A stretch of DNA of 64,000 bases from positions 3,038,001 through 3,102,000 of the forward strand of contig NZ_CP069303.1 of the NCBI RefSeq assembly GCF_016839145.1. Direction: 5' to 3'. The notes beneath the pieces were generated by a model. The model saw only the letters and a program-made list of their open reading frames with translations. It was not told the DNA's origin and did not search any database. This document shows, piece by piece, positions 43,930 through 52,630 of the stretch (positions within the stretch are counted from its first letter, which is position 1; each line of letters opens with the position of its first letter). Both the position numbers and the translations under genes were made by a program. The DNA comes from Shinella sp. PSBB067. GTDB taxonomy: Bacteria > Pseudomonadota > Alphaproteobacteria > Rhizobiales > Rhizobiaceae.

Positions 43930-45135
43930 TCAAACCCGCTCAAGCGCCACCGCGATGCCTTGGCCGACGCCGATGCACATGGTGGAGAGCGAGCGCTTCC
44001 CGCCCTTGAGCTGCAGTTCCAGCGCTGCCGTTCCGGTGATGCGGGCGCCGGACATGCCGAGCGGATGGCCGAGTGCGATGGCGCCACCGTTCGGGTTGAC
44101 GTTTTCCGCATCGTCGGCGATGCCGAGTTCGCGCAGCGTCGCAAGGCCCTGCGAGGCAAAGGCCTCGTTGAGTTCGATCACGTCGAAATCGGCGGGCTTC
44201 AGGCCGAGGCGGGCGCACAGGCGCTGCGTGGCGTGGACCGGGCCGATGCCCATGATGCGCGGCGGAACGCCCGCCATGGCACCGCCGAGGATACGGGCGA
44301 TGGGGGTCAGGCCGTATTTCTTCACCGCCGCTTCCGAGGCGATGACGAGGGCGGCCGCGCCATCATTGACGCCGGAGGCATTGCCGGCCGTCACGGTGCC
44401 GCCTTCCTTGCGGAAGGGCGTCGGCAGTTTCGCGAGCGCTTCCAGCGATGTCGCACGCGGATGCTCATCTCTCTCGACCACGACGGGATCGCCCTTCTTC
44501 TGCAGAATGGTGACGGGCGTGATCTCCTTGGCCAGCCGACCGCTCGCCTGTGCCGACGCGGCCTTCGCCTGCGAGCGTACCGCGAAGGCATCCTGGTCCG
44601 CACGCGAGACCTTGAAATCCTCGGCGACGTTCTCGCCGGTCTCCGGCATGGAATCGACGCCGTACTGCTTTTTCATCAGCGGATTGATGAAGCGCCAGCC
44701 GATGGTCGTGTCGTGGATCTCGGCATGGCGCGAAAAGGCCGTCTCCGCCTTGGGCATCACGAAGGGCGCCCTGCTCATGCTCTCGACACCGCCGGCGACG
44801 ACCAGTTCCGCCTCACCCGCCTTGATGGCCCGGGCGGCGGCGATGACGGCATCCATGCCGGAGCCGCACAGCCGGTTGATCGTCGTGCCGGAAACGGCGA
44901 CCGGCAGACCGGCGAGAAGCGACGACATGCGCGCGACATTGCGGTTGTCCTCTCCCGCCTGGTTGGCGCAGCCGAAGATGACGTCGTCGATGGCTTCCCA
45001 GTCGATGCCGGCATTGCGCGCCATCAGCGCCTTCAAGGCGATGGCGCCGAGATCGTCGGCACGGACGGAGGCGAGCGCGCCGCCGAAGCGGCCGATGGGC
45101 GTGCGGATATAGTCGCAGATATAGGCTTCGGACAT
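43930..45135 (-). CDS. pcaF: 3-oxoadipyl-CoA thiolase
   Basis: PcaF splits 3-oxoadipyl-CoA into succinyl-CoA and acetyl-CoA, the last step of the beta-ketoadipate pathway. The 401-residue protein has the acyl-binding Cys90 in TTINRLCGSGMDAV, the His in GGAIALGHPLGMSGAR and the second Cys in TMCIGVGQG. The opening YICDYIRTPIGRFGGALA is typical of PcaF. The ATG at 45135 has GTGAGGAAAACC just upstream. It follows pcaJ by eight bases on the same strand. Confidence 0.94.
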   Translation of the reverse strand: MSEAYICDYIRTPIGRFGGALASVRADDLGAIALKALMARNAGIDWEAIDDVIFGCANQAGEDNRNVARMSSLLAGLPVAVSGTTINRLCGSGMDAVIAAARAIKAGEAELVVAGGVESMSRAPFVMPKAETAFSRHAEIHDTTIGWRFINPLMKKQYGVDSMPETGENVAEDFKVSRADQDAFAVRSQAKAASAQASGRLAKEITPVTILQKKGDPVVVERDEHPRATSLEALAKLPTPFRKEGGTVTAGNASGVNDGAAALVIASEAAVKKYGLTPIARILGGAMAGVPPRIMGIGPVHATQRLCARLGLKPADFDVIELNEAFASQGLATLRELGIADDAENVNPNGGAIALGHPLGMSGARITGTAALELQLKGGKRSLSTMCIGVGQGIAVALERV

Positions 45136-45143
45136 GGTTTTCC

Positions 45144-45833
45144 TCACAGTTCCGGCACGACGAGATCGGCGACGGGGCCTTCGACATGCAGCTTCGCCCC
45201 GGTCATCGCCTGCAGCTCCTCGACCGTCATGCCGGCGAGCTTCTCGCGCAGCACGAAACGACCATCGCAGACGTCGACGACGGCGTGACTCGTATAGATC
45301 CGGGTGATGCAGCCGACGCCGGTGAGCGGGAAGGTGCAGCGCTCGACCAGCTTCGGCTCGCCGTTCTTGGTGACGTGCTCGGTGATGACGACCACCTCCC
45401 TGGCGCCGTGCACGAGATCCATCGCCCCGCCGACGGCCGGCACGCCCCTGGAGCCGACGCGCCAGTTGGCGAGGTCGCCATTTTCCGCCACCTGGTAGGC
45501 GCCGAGGATGGCGACGTCGAGATGGCCGCCGCGCACCATGGCGAAGCTGTCGGCATGGTGGAAGAAGGCGGAGCCCGGCTTCAGCGTGACCGCCTTCTTG
45601 CCGGCATTGATCAGGTCCCAGTCCTCCTCGCCCGGCGGCGGGGCCTCGCCGAAATCGAGGATGCCGTTCTCCGTGTGGAAGATCGCCGCACGCCCCTCGG
45701 GCTGGTAGCGCGCCACCATCTCGGGAAAGCCGATGCCGAGGTTCACATAGGCGCCGTCGGCGATGTCCTGCGCCGCGCGCCAGGCGATCTGGGCGTTGGA
45801 AAGCTTGATGTCCTCATGCGTATCGACGGTCAT
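45144..45833 (-). CDS. pcaJ: 3-oxoadipate CoA-transferase subunit B
   Basis: A 229-residue beta subunit of the succinyl-CoA:3-oxoadipate CoA-transferase, which activates 3-oxoadipate. ENGILDFGEAP contains the conserved Glu-Asn-Gly of subunit B, where the Glu forms the acyl-CoA intermediate. IARRAAQ-like (IAWRAAQDIADGAYVNLGIG) opening and GAMDLVHGAREVVV are family blocks. The start overlaps the pcaI stop (ATGA). Confidence 0.93.
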   Translation of the reverse strand: MTVDTHEDIKLSNAQIAWRAAQDIADGAYVNLGIGFPEMVARYQPEGRAAIFHTENGILDFGEAPPPGEEDWDLINAGKKAVTLKPGSAFFHHADSFAMVRGGHLDVAILGAYQVAENGDLANWRVGSRGVPAVGGAMDLVHGAREVVVITEHVTKNGEPKLVERCTFPLTGVGCITRIYTSHAVVDVCDGRFVLREKLAGMTVEELQAMTGAKLHVEGPVADLVVPEL

Positions 45834-46537
45834 GCGTAGGCCACTCCTGCACGGATGAGATCTTCTTCCTGCCTGGGATCTGCGACTTCGACGACATGGT
45901 CGACGAAGATGCCGGGGGTGACGACGTGTTCCGGGTCGATGCCGCCCGGCCGCACCAGCCTGGAGACCTGCACGATGGTCGTTGCCGCCGCCATGCACAT
46001 CAGCGGGCTGAAATTGCGGGCGGCCTTGTTGTAGGTGAGGTTGCCGCCGGTATCGCCGACATGCGCCTTGACCAGCGCGAAATCCGCCTTCAGCCAGCGT
46101 TCCTGCACATACATGCGGCCGTCGAACTCGGCCGTCGGCTTGCCCTTGGCCAGCTCCGTACCGTAGCTCGTCGGGGTGTAGAAGGCGGGGATGCCGGCGC
46201 CGCCGGCGCGGATCCGCTCGGCGAGCGTGCCCTGCGGCACCAGTTCCAGCTCGATCTCGCCGGCAAGATAACGGTCCGTGAAGGCGCGCGGATCGGTCGA
46301 GCGGGGGAAGGAGCAGATCATCTTCCTGACCAGTCCCGCGTCGATCATCGCGGCGATGCCGATGCGGCCGTTGCCCGCATTGTTGTTGATGACGGTGAGG
46401 TTCCTTGGCCCCTTGTCGATGAGGGCGTGGATCAGCTCGATCGGCGCGCCCGACCCGCCGAAGCCGCCGATCATCACCGTCGCCCCGTCGCCGATGCCGG
46501 CCACGGCCTCCGCCACGCTCGAGATGGTCTTGTCCAT
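45830..46537 (-). CDS. pcaI: 3-oxoadipate CoA-transferase subunit A
   Basis: A 235-residue alpha subunit. It carries GATVMIGGFGGSGAPIELI and NNNAGNGRIGIA, the glycine-rich blocks of CoA-transferase family I alpha chains. GGGAG precedes the ATG at 46537. It leads the pcaIJF operon and is divergent from the IclR regulator; a conserved inverted repeat lies between them. Confidence 0.93.
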   Translation of the reverse strand: MDKTISSVAEAVAGIGDGATVMIGGFGGSGAPIELIHALIDKGPRNLTVINNNAGNGRIGIAAMIDAGLVRKMICSFPRSTDPRAFTDRYLAGEIELELVPQGTLAERIRAGGAGIPAFYTPTSYGTELAKGKPTAEFDGRMYVQERWLKADFALVKAHVGDTGGNLTYNKAARNFSPLMCMAAATTIVQVSRLVRPGGIDPEHVVTPGIFVDHVVEVADPRQEEDLIRAGVAYA

Positions 46538-46593
46538 GCAAATCTCCCGTTTCCGGCGGGAAGGTAAGGCGGAAGGGGAAAAGCGGCAATGCC

Positions 46594-46634
46594 GTTTGTG
46601 CGTTATTTGATTTTTGTTCAATTATCGCACAAAC
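46594..46634. promoter_or_regulatory. PcaR-type operator between pcaI and pcaR
   Basis: GTTTGTGCG and CGCACAAAC form nine-base perfect inverted arms 23 bases apart. The right half reads GTTCAATTATCGCACAAA, very close to the PcaR/PcaU recognition sequence remembered from Pseudomonas and Acinetobacter (GTTCGATAATCGCACAA). It lies 57 bp before pcaI and 71 bp before pcaR. Confidence 0.7.
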
Positions 46635-46705
46635 TGGCGATGCAACCGGGACGACACAGCAGGAAGTCGCAACGCACCAGACGCTGAACGGCAATGGAGA
46701 CGAGG

Positions 46706-47461
46706 ATGCGGGAAACGGATTTCATCGGCGGATTCGCCAAGGGGCTCAGGGTCATCGAGGCCTTCGGCGAGACGAGGCCGAGGCTCACCATCACGGATGT
46801 CTCGGCGCAGACCGGCCTCGACCGGGCGACGGCGCGGCGCTGCCTGCTGACGCTCGCCGAACTGGGCTATGCCGCCTATGACGGCAAGTTCTTCGAACTG
46901 ACGCCGAAGATCCTGCGGCTCGGCCATGCCTATCTTTCGGCAACGCCGCTGCCCCGGCTCGTGCAGCCCTATCTCGACCAGCTCTGCGAAAGGATCGGGC
47001 AGAGCGCATCGGCCTCCGTGCTCGACGGGGCGGAAATCGTCTATGTGGCGCGCGCCGCACAGAAACGCATCATGTCGATCAACCTGACGGCCGGCTCGCG
47101 CCTGCCGGCCTATTGCGCCTCGATGGGCCGCGTTCTGCTCGCCGCCCTTCCCGAAGCGGAAGCGCGCGCCATCATCGATGCCTCCGACCGCAAGGCGAAC
47201 ACGCCTTTTACCAGGACAGAGCCGGATGCATTGATGGACGAGCTTTCCCGCGTGCGCCGGCAGGGCTATGCGCTCATCGACCAGGAACTGGAAATCGGCC
47301 TGCGCTCCATCGCCGTACCGCTTGTGAGCGCCCGCGGCCGCGTAGTCGCGGCGCTGAACATCGGCGCACCGGCCGCCCATGCGGCGGCCGACGATATGGT
47401 CGAATGCTACCTGCCGGCCATGCGAGAGGTGCAAGCCTCATTGCGGCAGGTGCTGGCGTGA
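46706..47461 (+). CDS. pcaR: IclR family regulator of the beta-ketoadipate pathway
   Basis: A 251-residue IclR-type regulator. The N-terminal winged helix has LTITDVSAQTGLDRATARRC, and the C-terminal effector domain has SASASVLDGAEIVYVAR and ALIDQELEIGLRSIAVP. The PcaR/PcaU group responds to 3-oxoadipate or protocatechuate and usually activates pca genes. The ATG at 46706 has GGAG six bases upstream; an in-frame ATG at 46694 lacks one. It is divergent from pcaIJF. Confidence 0.88.
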   Translation: MRETDFIGGFAKGLRVIEAFGETRPRLTITDVSAQTGLDRATARRCLLTLAELGYAAYDGKFFELTPKILRLGHAYLSATPLPRLVQPYLDQLCERIGQSASASVLDGAEIVYVARAAQKRIMSINLTAGSRLPAYCASMGRVLLAALPEAEARAIIDASDRKANTPFTRTEPDALMDELSRVRRQGYALIDQELEIGLRSIAVPLVSARGRVVAALNIGAPAAHAAADDMVECYLPAMREVQASLRQVLA

Positions 47462-47809
47462 TCTCCGTTAAGGCCACGACCAAAGCAGCTTAACTCCAGC
47501 ACCTCGATGCCGAGATTCTCGCAGTTGCCGGCATAATTGTGCTCGCAGCGCACTGGCGGCCGCCGCATTCCTTACCCATGGCAGCTTCAGGAATTTTACC
47601 GGTCGAGCGCGGCATAGCCGTTCGAAGCGGTCGAGATAGGGACGCAAGCCCTCTCCCTTTCATGCCGGCACACCAATTTGAGATGAAGCGCGCCTGATGG
47701 GTATCATGCGATACCGTCACGGGTATCGCAGCCGGCCGGAGGGAGCGCTACGTTTGGCTATCGACGGCGCCGGAGGAGGTGCCGCCGGTTGCCGGCATGG
47801 GAGCAGACC
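47462..47809. other. Intergenic region with possible gene debris
   Basis: No intact gene in 348 bp. The minus strand has a 76-residue frame (47490-47720) and shorter Cys-containing frames that look protein-like but cannot be placed. GGTATCATGCGATACC, a near-perfect inverted repeat, is at 47700-47715. Confidence 0.4.
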
Positions 47810-48190
47810 ATGGATCATGACCACCATCGTGCGACCCGCATCCACAGCCGGGAGCGGTTGAGGCTTTCGGCCTGCACCGTCACCATCGGCGCCTTCGACG
47901 GCGTGCATGGCGGCCACCGGGCGCTGATCCGCGCCGCCGTCGACAGCGCGCTCCCGCTCGGCGTTCCCTCTGTCGCCTACACGTTCGATCCGCCGCCCAA
48001 GGCGCTGGTCTGTGGTGCCGCACCGCGGACCTCGACGGAGGAAAAGGTCGCCCGGATCGGGGCGCCCGGGGTCGATCCCATCGTCGTCGCGCAAGGCACC
48101 GGCCGGCCTGCCGCAGATCGAAACCCAGTTCATGTGGTGATGGCCCCGGCCTCGCCCGCCCACGCATTCAAAGGAGGAGAAAATGCGTAA
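47810..48190 (+). pseudogene. FAD synthetase (RibF-like) N-terminal remnant
   Basis: Residues from about 28 on read VTIGAFDGVHGGHRALIRAA and then VAYTFDPPPKALVCG, the nucleotidyltransferase HxGH-containing core of RibF/FAD synthetase. After EEKVARIGAPGVDPIVVA the sequence stops resembling the family, and the frame ends at 48190, overlapping the start of the dioxygenase gene. A full protein would be about twice as long. It is called a remnant; a short functional protein is unlikely since the adenylyl-transfer signature is lost. Confidence 0.7.
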
Positions 48191-49052
48191 CGTAACCAAG
48201 GACAATATCTCTGACGTCGTCATCGCGGCGCTGTCGAAGGACATTCCGGCGCGCAACCGCGAAATTCTGGAAAGCCTGATCCGCCACATCCATGCCTTTT
48301 GCATCGAGGCGAAGGTCACCCATGCCGAACTGATCGAGGCCTGTCAGTTCCTCGTGCGCGCCGGTCATATCTCGGATGATGCGCGCAACGAGTTCATCCT
48401 GCTTTCCGATATCCTCGGCGTCGAGGTGCTGGTCGACATGCTCGACCATGCCGTGACCGACGGCGAGAGCGAGTCCACGGTGCTCGGCCCGTTCTACCGC
48501 GAGAACCCGCCGGTGCTGCCGAAGGGTGCCTCTATCGTGCAGAAGAATTTCGAAGGTTCCGAGACGGTGCGCGTGCGCGGCGTCGTGCGCGATACGGAAG
48601 GCCAGCCGATCAAGGATGTGATCGTCGATGTCTGGGAGGACGCGCCGAACGGTCTTTACGAGCAGCAGGACCCGGATCAGCCGGACTACAACCTGCGCGG
48701 TCGCTTCATGACGGACGAGAACGGCGAATACGAATTCGTCGGCATCCGCCCGGTGCCCTACCCGATCCCCTATGACGGCGCGGCCGGCGAGCTTCTGAAC
48801 TACATGGGGCACCATCCGTGGCGGCCGGGCCATATCCACTTCATGCTGAAGAAGGATGGCTATCAGGGCCTTGTCTCGCAGATCTACGACGCCGACACCG
48901 AGTATCTCGACAACGATGCCGTGTTCGCCGTCAAGCAAAGCCTCATCGGCAAGATGCAAACCGCTGGCGCCGGGGCCGATACAGACCTCCTCATGACCTT
49001 CGACTTCAAGCTGAAACCTCTCGCCAGCGCCATGGCGGTCGCCGCCGAATAA
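48183..49052 (+). CDS. catA: Intradiol ring-cleavage dioxygenase, catechol 1,2-dioxygenase type
   Basis: A 289-residue Fe(III) enzyme that cleaves catechol to cis,cis-muconate. The four iron ligands are seen as Tyr159 (NGLYEQQ), Tyr193 (RPVPYPIP), His217 and His219 (RPGHIHF). An N-terminal helical dimerisation domain covers about residues 1-115. An excellent ribosome site (AAAGGAGGAGAAA) precedes the ATG. Hydroxyquinol 1,2-dioxygenases look similar; the gene at 62800 fits that role better, and the muconate cycloisomerase next door argues for catechol here. Catechol is the expected product of the iac genes. Confidence 0.82.
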   Translation: MRNVTKDNISDVVIAALSKDIPARNREILESLIRHIHAFCIEAKVTHAELIEACQFLVRAGHISDDARNEFILLSDILGVEVLVDMLDHAVTDGESESTVLGPFYRENPPVLPKGASIVQKNFEGSETVRVRGVVRDTEGQPIKDVIVDVWEDAPNGLYEQQDPDQPDYNLRGRFMTDENGEYEFVGIRPVPYPIPYDGAAGELLNYMGHHPWRPGHIHFMLKKDGYQGLVSQIYDADTEYLDNDAVFAVKQSLIGKMQTAGAGADTDLLMTFDFKLKPLASAMAVAAE

Positions 49053-49074
49053 CACGCAGTCCCGCGCATACCAG

Positions 49075-49100
49075 CCCGCCGGGGCAGCATCCCCGGCGGG
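49075..49100 (+). terminator. Hairpin between catA and catB
   Basis: CCCGCCGGGG pairs with CCCCGGCGGG around CAGCAT, followed by TCCTTTCT. It is 22 bp after the catA stop and could end transcription or reduce expression of the downstream genes. Confidence 0.65.
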
Positions 49101-49118
49101 TCCTTTCTGAAGAGGCAA

Positions 49119-50303
49119 ATGGAAATGGCATTCGCTATCGCAGCCCCCCTCACAGGTCAGGATCGACCCGCCGACAGTCCGCTCGACACCCGGATACGGT
49201 CGATCACGGCTGCGATCATCGAGGCGCCGACCGTGCGTCGGCACAAGCTCTCCAACACGGAGATCGCCTATCAGGGCTTCGTGCTCGTGCGGGTCCTTCT
49301 CGAGAACGGCATCACGGGCATCGGCGAGGCTTCGACCCTCGGGGGTCCGCGCTGGGCGGAGGAGAGCGTCGAATCCATCCATGCCGCCATCGAGATCTAT
49401 CTCGCGCCGGCCCTTGCAGGTCAGGATGCCATGCTGTTCGAGGCCAATGCCTTGCGCATGGGCAAGGCGGCGACCCGCAATTTCGCGGCCAAGGCCGCAG
49501 TCGAATCCGCGCTGTTCGATGCCGTGGGCCACACGCTCGGCGTGCCCGCCAGCACGCTGCTCGGCGGCAAGGTGCGCGACCGCATCGGCGTCATATGGGC
49601 GCTGGCTTCCGGCGATGCCGGACAGGAGCTGGAAGAGGCGCGCGAGAAGCTGCGCCTGCGCCAGCACCGGGATTTCAAGATCAAGCTCGGCTTCAATACC
49701 CCCGATGCAGACCTGCGACGCCTGCGGCACCTGCGCGCCGGGCTCGGCGACGATGTGAAGCTGATCGTCGACGTCAACCAGGGCTGGACGGAAGCGCAGT
49801 GCATCCGCCTCTTCCCGGCGCTTGAGGAACTGGGGGTCGCCCTTGTCGAGCAGCCGGTGCCTGCCGCCCAGCGCGAGGCCATGGCACGGGTCGCGGCCCG
49901 GACCCGCATTCCACTTCTCATCGACGAGGCGGCCTTCACCAACACGGAGCTTGCCAGCACGGCCGCGCTGGCTTGCGGCAGCGTCTATTCCCTGAAGCTG
50001 GTCAAGAGCGGCGGACTTCTGGAACTCAAGCGCGCGGCCGGCATCGCGCAGGCCTTCGGCATCGAGCTTTATGGCGGGTGCCTGCTGGAAAGCAGCATCG
50101 GGGCGGCCGCGCACATGGCCGTGTTCTCGACCCTGCCGAAGCTCGAATGGGGCAGCGAGCATTTCGGGCCGCGCATCCTCGTCGATGATCTCGCCGCCAC
50201 CCCGCTGGACTTCGAGGAGTTCGAGATTCGCGTCCCGGCCGGCCCCGGTCTCGGCATTGCGCTCGACGAGGACAAGGTGCGCTTCATGACGCGGAAATCG
50301 TGA
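49119..50303 (+). CDS. catB: Muconate cycloisomerase (enolase superfamily)
   Basis: A 394-residue enzyme of the mandelate racemase/muconate lactonising group, converting cis,cis-muconate to muconolactone. Catalytic Lys187 and Lys189 sit in DFKIKLGF, metal ligands are Asp218 (VDVNQGW), Glu244 (EQPVP) and Asp269 (IDEAAF), and Lys293 lies in YSLKLVKSGG. Somewhat longer than usual CatB (about 370) because of the N-terminal 25 residues. It lies directly downstream of the dioxygenase and upstream of a small unknown gene. Confidence 0.88.
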   Translation: MEMAFAIAAPLTGQDRPADSPLDTRIRSITAAIIEAPTVRRHKLSNTEIAYQGFVLVRVLLENGITGIGEASTLGGPRWAEESVESIHAAIEIYLAPALAGQDAMLFEANALRMGKAATRNFAAKAAVESALFDAVGHTLGVPASTLLGGKVRDRIGVIWALASGDAGQELEEAREKLRLRQHRDFKIKLGFNTPDADLRRLRHLRAGLGDDVKLIVDVNQGWTEAQCIRLFPALEELGVALVEQPVPAAQREAMARVAARTRIPLLIDEAAFTNTELASTAALACGSVYSLKLVKSGGLLELKRAAGIAQAFGIELYGGCLLESSIGAAAHMAVFSTLPKLEWGSEHFGPRILVDDLAATPLDFEEFEIRVPAGPGLGIALDEDKVRFMTRKS

Positions 50304-50314
50304 GGCAGACGACC

Positions 50315-50710
50315 ATGCCGACCACACAAGCCGATCACCGCGCCCGCCTCGACGGCATGGCGGAAAGACTGGGTGCCACGCCTCATCTCCTGCGCCTCGG
50401 GTGCCTGTTCAACGAGACCGTGCTGATCGAGATCGACGGGCGGGAATTCTACCTGACCTTCGAGAAGGGAAGGGTCGTCGAGATCAAGGAGGGACCGAGC
50501 AAGAAGCTGCCCTGGCGGTTCGCGCTGCGGGTAAGCGGCGCGGCGCTGGAGGCGTTCTGGCAGCCGATGCCGACGCCCGGCTACCACGACATTTTCGGTC
50601 TGGTGAAATACGGGCATGGCCGCATTGACGGCGACATCCTGACACTTGTGAAGAACCTTCGCTATTTCAAGGAATTCATGGCGTTGGGACGCCGGGAGGC
50701 ACTGGCATGA
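50315..50710 (+). CDS. Small conserved-looking protein between catB and hydrolase, unknown
   Basis: A 131-residue soluble protein containing GCLFNETVLIEIDGREFYLT then FEKGRVVEIKEGP, and LRVSGAALEAFWQPMPTPGY. The mixed beta/alpha pattern is faintly like an SCP2 sterol-carrier fold. It does not match muconolactone isomerase (CatC, about 95 residues), which would be expected here. A GTG at 50300 overlaps the catB stop and is an alternative start. Its stop overlaps the start of the alpha/beta hydrolase, so they are probably translated together. Confidence 0.7.
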   Translation: MPTTQADHRARLDGMAERLGATPHLLRLGCLFNETVLIEIDGREFYLTFEKGRVVEIKEGPSKKLPWRFALRVSGAALEAFWQPMPTPGYHDIFGLVKYGHGRIDGDILTLVKNLRYFKEFMALGRREALA

Positions 50711-51576
50711 CATCCCCGATCGAACCCATCGTCGGCCGCTATGTCCGACTGAGCGTCGACGGCACGCCGCATCGTATCTATTTCGAGGAGGCTGGTAACG
50801 GCCGCCCGGTCGTCTGCCTGCACACGGCCGGCGCGGATACGCGGCAATGGCGTTTCGTCCTGAACGATCCCGCCTTCACGCAGTCCCATCGCTTTCTCGC
50901 CTTCGACATGCCCTGGCACGGCAAGTCGCTGCCGCCGGAGGGTTTCGAGACCGCGGAATATCTCCTGACGACGCAGGCCTATCTTGCAACCGTGCTCGCC
51001 TTCTGCGATGCGCTCGGGCTCGACAGGCCGATCCTTGCCGGCTGTTCCATGGGCGGGCGGATCGCGCTGCAACTGGCCGCGCTGCACCCGGAGCGCTTTT
51101 CCGGTTTCATTGCCATCGAGGCCTCCGATTTCCAGGCGGCCTGGTACGATATCGACTGGTTCCACAGGCCAGATGCCCATGGCGGCGAGATGGGCGCGGC
51201 GCTCGTTTCGGCCAATATCGCGCCCCAGGCGCCGCAGGCCGAGCGCTGGAACACCCAGTGGATGTTCATGCAGTCAGGGCCTGGCGTGTTCCGCGGCGAT
51301 CTCAGTTTCTACACGCGCGACGACAGCCTCGTCGCCAGGCTTGGCTCCATCGATACGCGGCGCGCGCCTGTCCATATCATGTGCGGCGAATACGACATGA
51401 CCTGCACGCCGGAGGACGCCAAACGCACGGCCGACGCAATCGACGGCGCGACGCTTGTGATCATGAAGGAACTCGGCCATTTTCCGATGAGCGAGAACCC
51501 GGCGGCCTTCCGGCCCTATTTCGAGAAGGCGTTGGAGCGCATGGCCCTCCATCATGGAGTTCTGACGGATGCCTGA
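50707..51576 (+). CDS. Alpha/beta hydrolase
   Basis: A 289-residue hydrolase with nucleophile Ser114 in AGCSMGGRIAL, an oxyanion region VVCLHTAGADTRQWR, an acid in CGEYDMTC and the catalytic His in ELGHFPMSE. Position after catA and catB suggests 3-oxoadipate enol-lactone hydrolase (CatD/PcaD), but the sequence differs from the usual PcaD opening, so this is tentative. A C-C bond or amide hydrolase acting in the same pathway is possible. Confidence 0.8.
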   Translation: MTSPIEPIVGRYVRLSVDGTPHRIYFEEAGNGRPVVCLHTAGADTRQWRFVLNDPAFTQSHRFLAFDMPWHGKSLPPEGFETAEYLLTTQAYLATVLAFCDALGLDRPILAGCSMGGRIALQLAALHPERFSGFIAIEASDFQAAWYDIDWFHRPDAHGGEMGAALVSANIAPQAPQAERWNTQWMFMQSGPGVFRGDLSFYTRDDSLVARLGSIDTRRAPVHIMCGEYDMTCTPEDAKRTADAIDGATLVIMKELGHFPMSENPAAFRPYFEKALERMALHHGVLTDA

Positions 51577-51582
51577 CATAGC

Positions 51583-52473
51583 ATGATGGATTTCAAGCGG
51601 CTGAGCTATTTCCTGGCGGTGGCGGAGGAGCTGCATTTCGGGCGGGCTTCCGCCCGCCTCGGCATCGCCCAGCCGCCGCTCAGCCGCCAGATCGCGCAGT
51701 TCGAAAAGGAGATCGGCGCGACCCTTTTCGACCGCAGCCGCAGCCAGATCCGGCTGACGCAGGCCGGCGAACTGCTTCTGGAGCGGGCGCGCGAGATCCT
51801 GGAACGCGTCGACCAGACCGAACGCGAGGTGATGCGCATCGGCCAGGGCGTCGCCGGCCGGTTGCGCATTGCCTTTGTCGGCACCGCCACGTTCGGCGTG
51901 CTGCCCAATGTCATCAAGACGTTTCGCGCCGCTCATCCGGATATCGAGCTTGCCCTGTCGGCCATGAACAATGCCGAGCTGAAGCGGGCGCTCATCCAGC
52001 GCGAGATCGATATTGCGGTGGCACGGCCTTCCATCGAGGACATCGAACTTAAATCCCAGACGCTGATCGAGGAGCCGCTCGCCCTCGCCATGCCGGACAG
52101 TTATGCGGGCATGCAGAGCCCGGTAAAGCTGAGCGACCTCAAGGATGCCACCTTTGTCCTGTTTCCGCGCCGCCCCCGACCGAGCTATGCAGACGACGTG
52201 CTCGATATCTGCAAGCGCAATGGGTTCGTCCCGGCATCGCAGTTGATGGCGCAGGATTTCCTGACGGCCATCAGCCTCGTTTCGGTCGGCGCCGGCGTTT
52301 GCGTTGTGCCGCAATCCGTCGCGCATAACGAACGCCCGGGCGTCATCTATCGTGATTTCGATGGCGAAAATCCCGGAACGAAACTTTCGCTGAACTATCG
52401 GCGCGACAACCGGTCCCCGCACGTCTTCGGCTTTCTTGCCCTTGCCGGCAAGATGGCCCATCTCGTTGGTTAA
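51583..52473 (+). CDS. LysR family transcriptional regulator, CatR/CbnR-like
   Basis: A 296-residue regulator. The winged helix-turn-helix is at residues about 2-60 (RLSYFLAVAEELHFGRASAR and AQPPLSRQIAQFEKEIGATL). The effector domain has GRLRIAFVGTATFGVLPNVI. CatR-type proteins respond to cis,cis-muconate. It follows the hydrolase by six bases on the same strand rather than lying divergent from catA, which is unusual for CatR. Regulation of the catAB unit is inferred. Confidence 0.85.
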   Translation: MMDFKRLSYFLAVAEELHFGRASARLGIAQPPLSRQIAQFEKEIGATLFDRSRSQIRLTQAGELLLERAREILERVDQTEREVMRIGQGVAGRLRIAFVGTATFGVLPNVIKTFRAAHPDIELALSAMNNAELKRALIQREIDIAVARPSIEDIELKSQTLIEEPLALAMPDSYAGMQSPVKLSDLKDATFVLFPRRPRPSYADDVLDICKRNGFVPASQLMAQDFLTAISLVSVGAGVCVVPQSVAHNERPGVIYRDFDGENPGTKLSLNYRRDNRSPHVFGFLALAGKMAHLVG

Positions 52474-52563
52474 AAACCACCGGGACGGCAAAATGGCTCG
52501 TTGCGGCTGCTTTTTTGTCTCTTGACCGCCTTTCCGAACGAACGTAGGCAGGGTTACATCACG

Positions 52564-52583
52564 AGTTACGTGTATTTTCACTT
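52564..52583 (-). promoter_or_regulatory. Operator-like motif upstream of iacR
   Basis: Read on the minus strand this is AAGTGAAAATACACGTAACT. It aligns with the iacH upstream site ATGTGAAAATTACCGTAATG at 14 of 20 positions. It lies 47 bp before the MarR-type gene, a position suited to autoregulation. Confidence 0.45.
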
Positions 52584-52630
52584 ATTCGTGCGCTTCCATG
52601 CCGTAAGCGAGTTTCCGAGAGAGGGCTCGC

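Noticed and set aside
45144..46694. 516-residue frame joining pcaJ with upstream sequence
   Set aside because: The N-terminal part is the pcaI region in the wrong frame; pcaI and pcaJ are separate overlapping genes with their own starts.
50315..50710. Muconolactone isomerase (CatC) by position
   Set aside because: Length and sequence do not fit; none of the CatC blocks is present.
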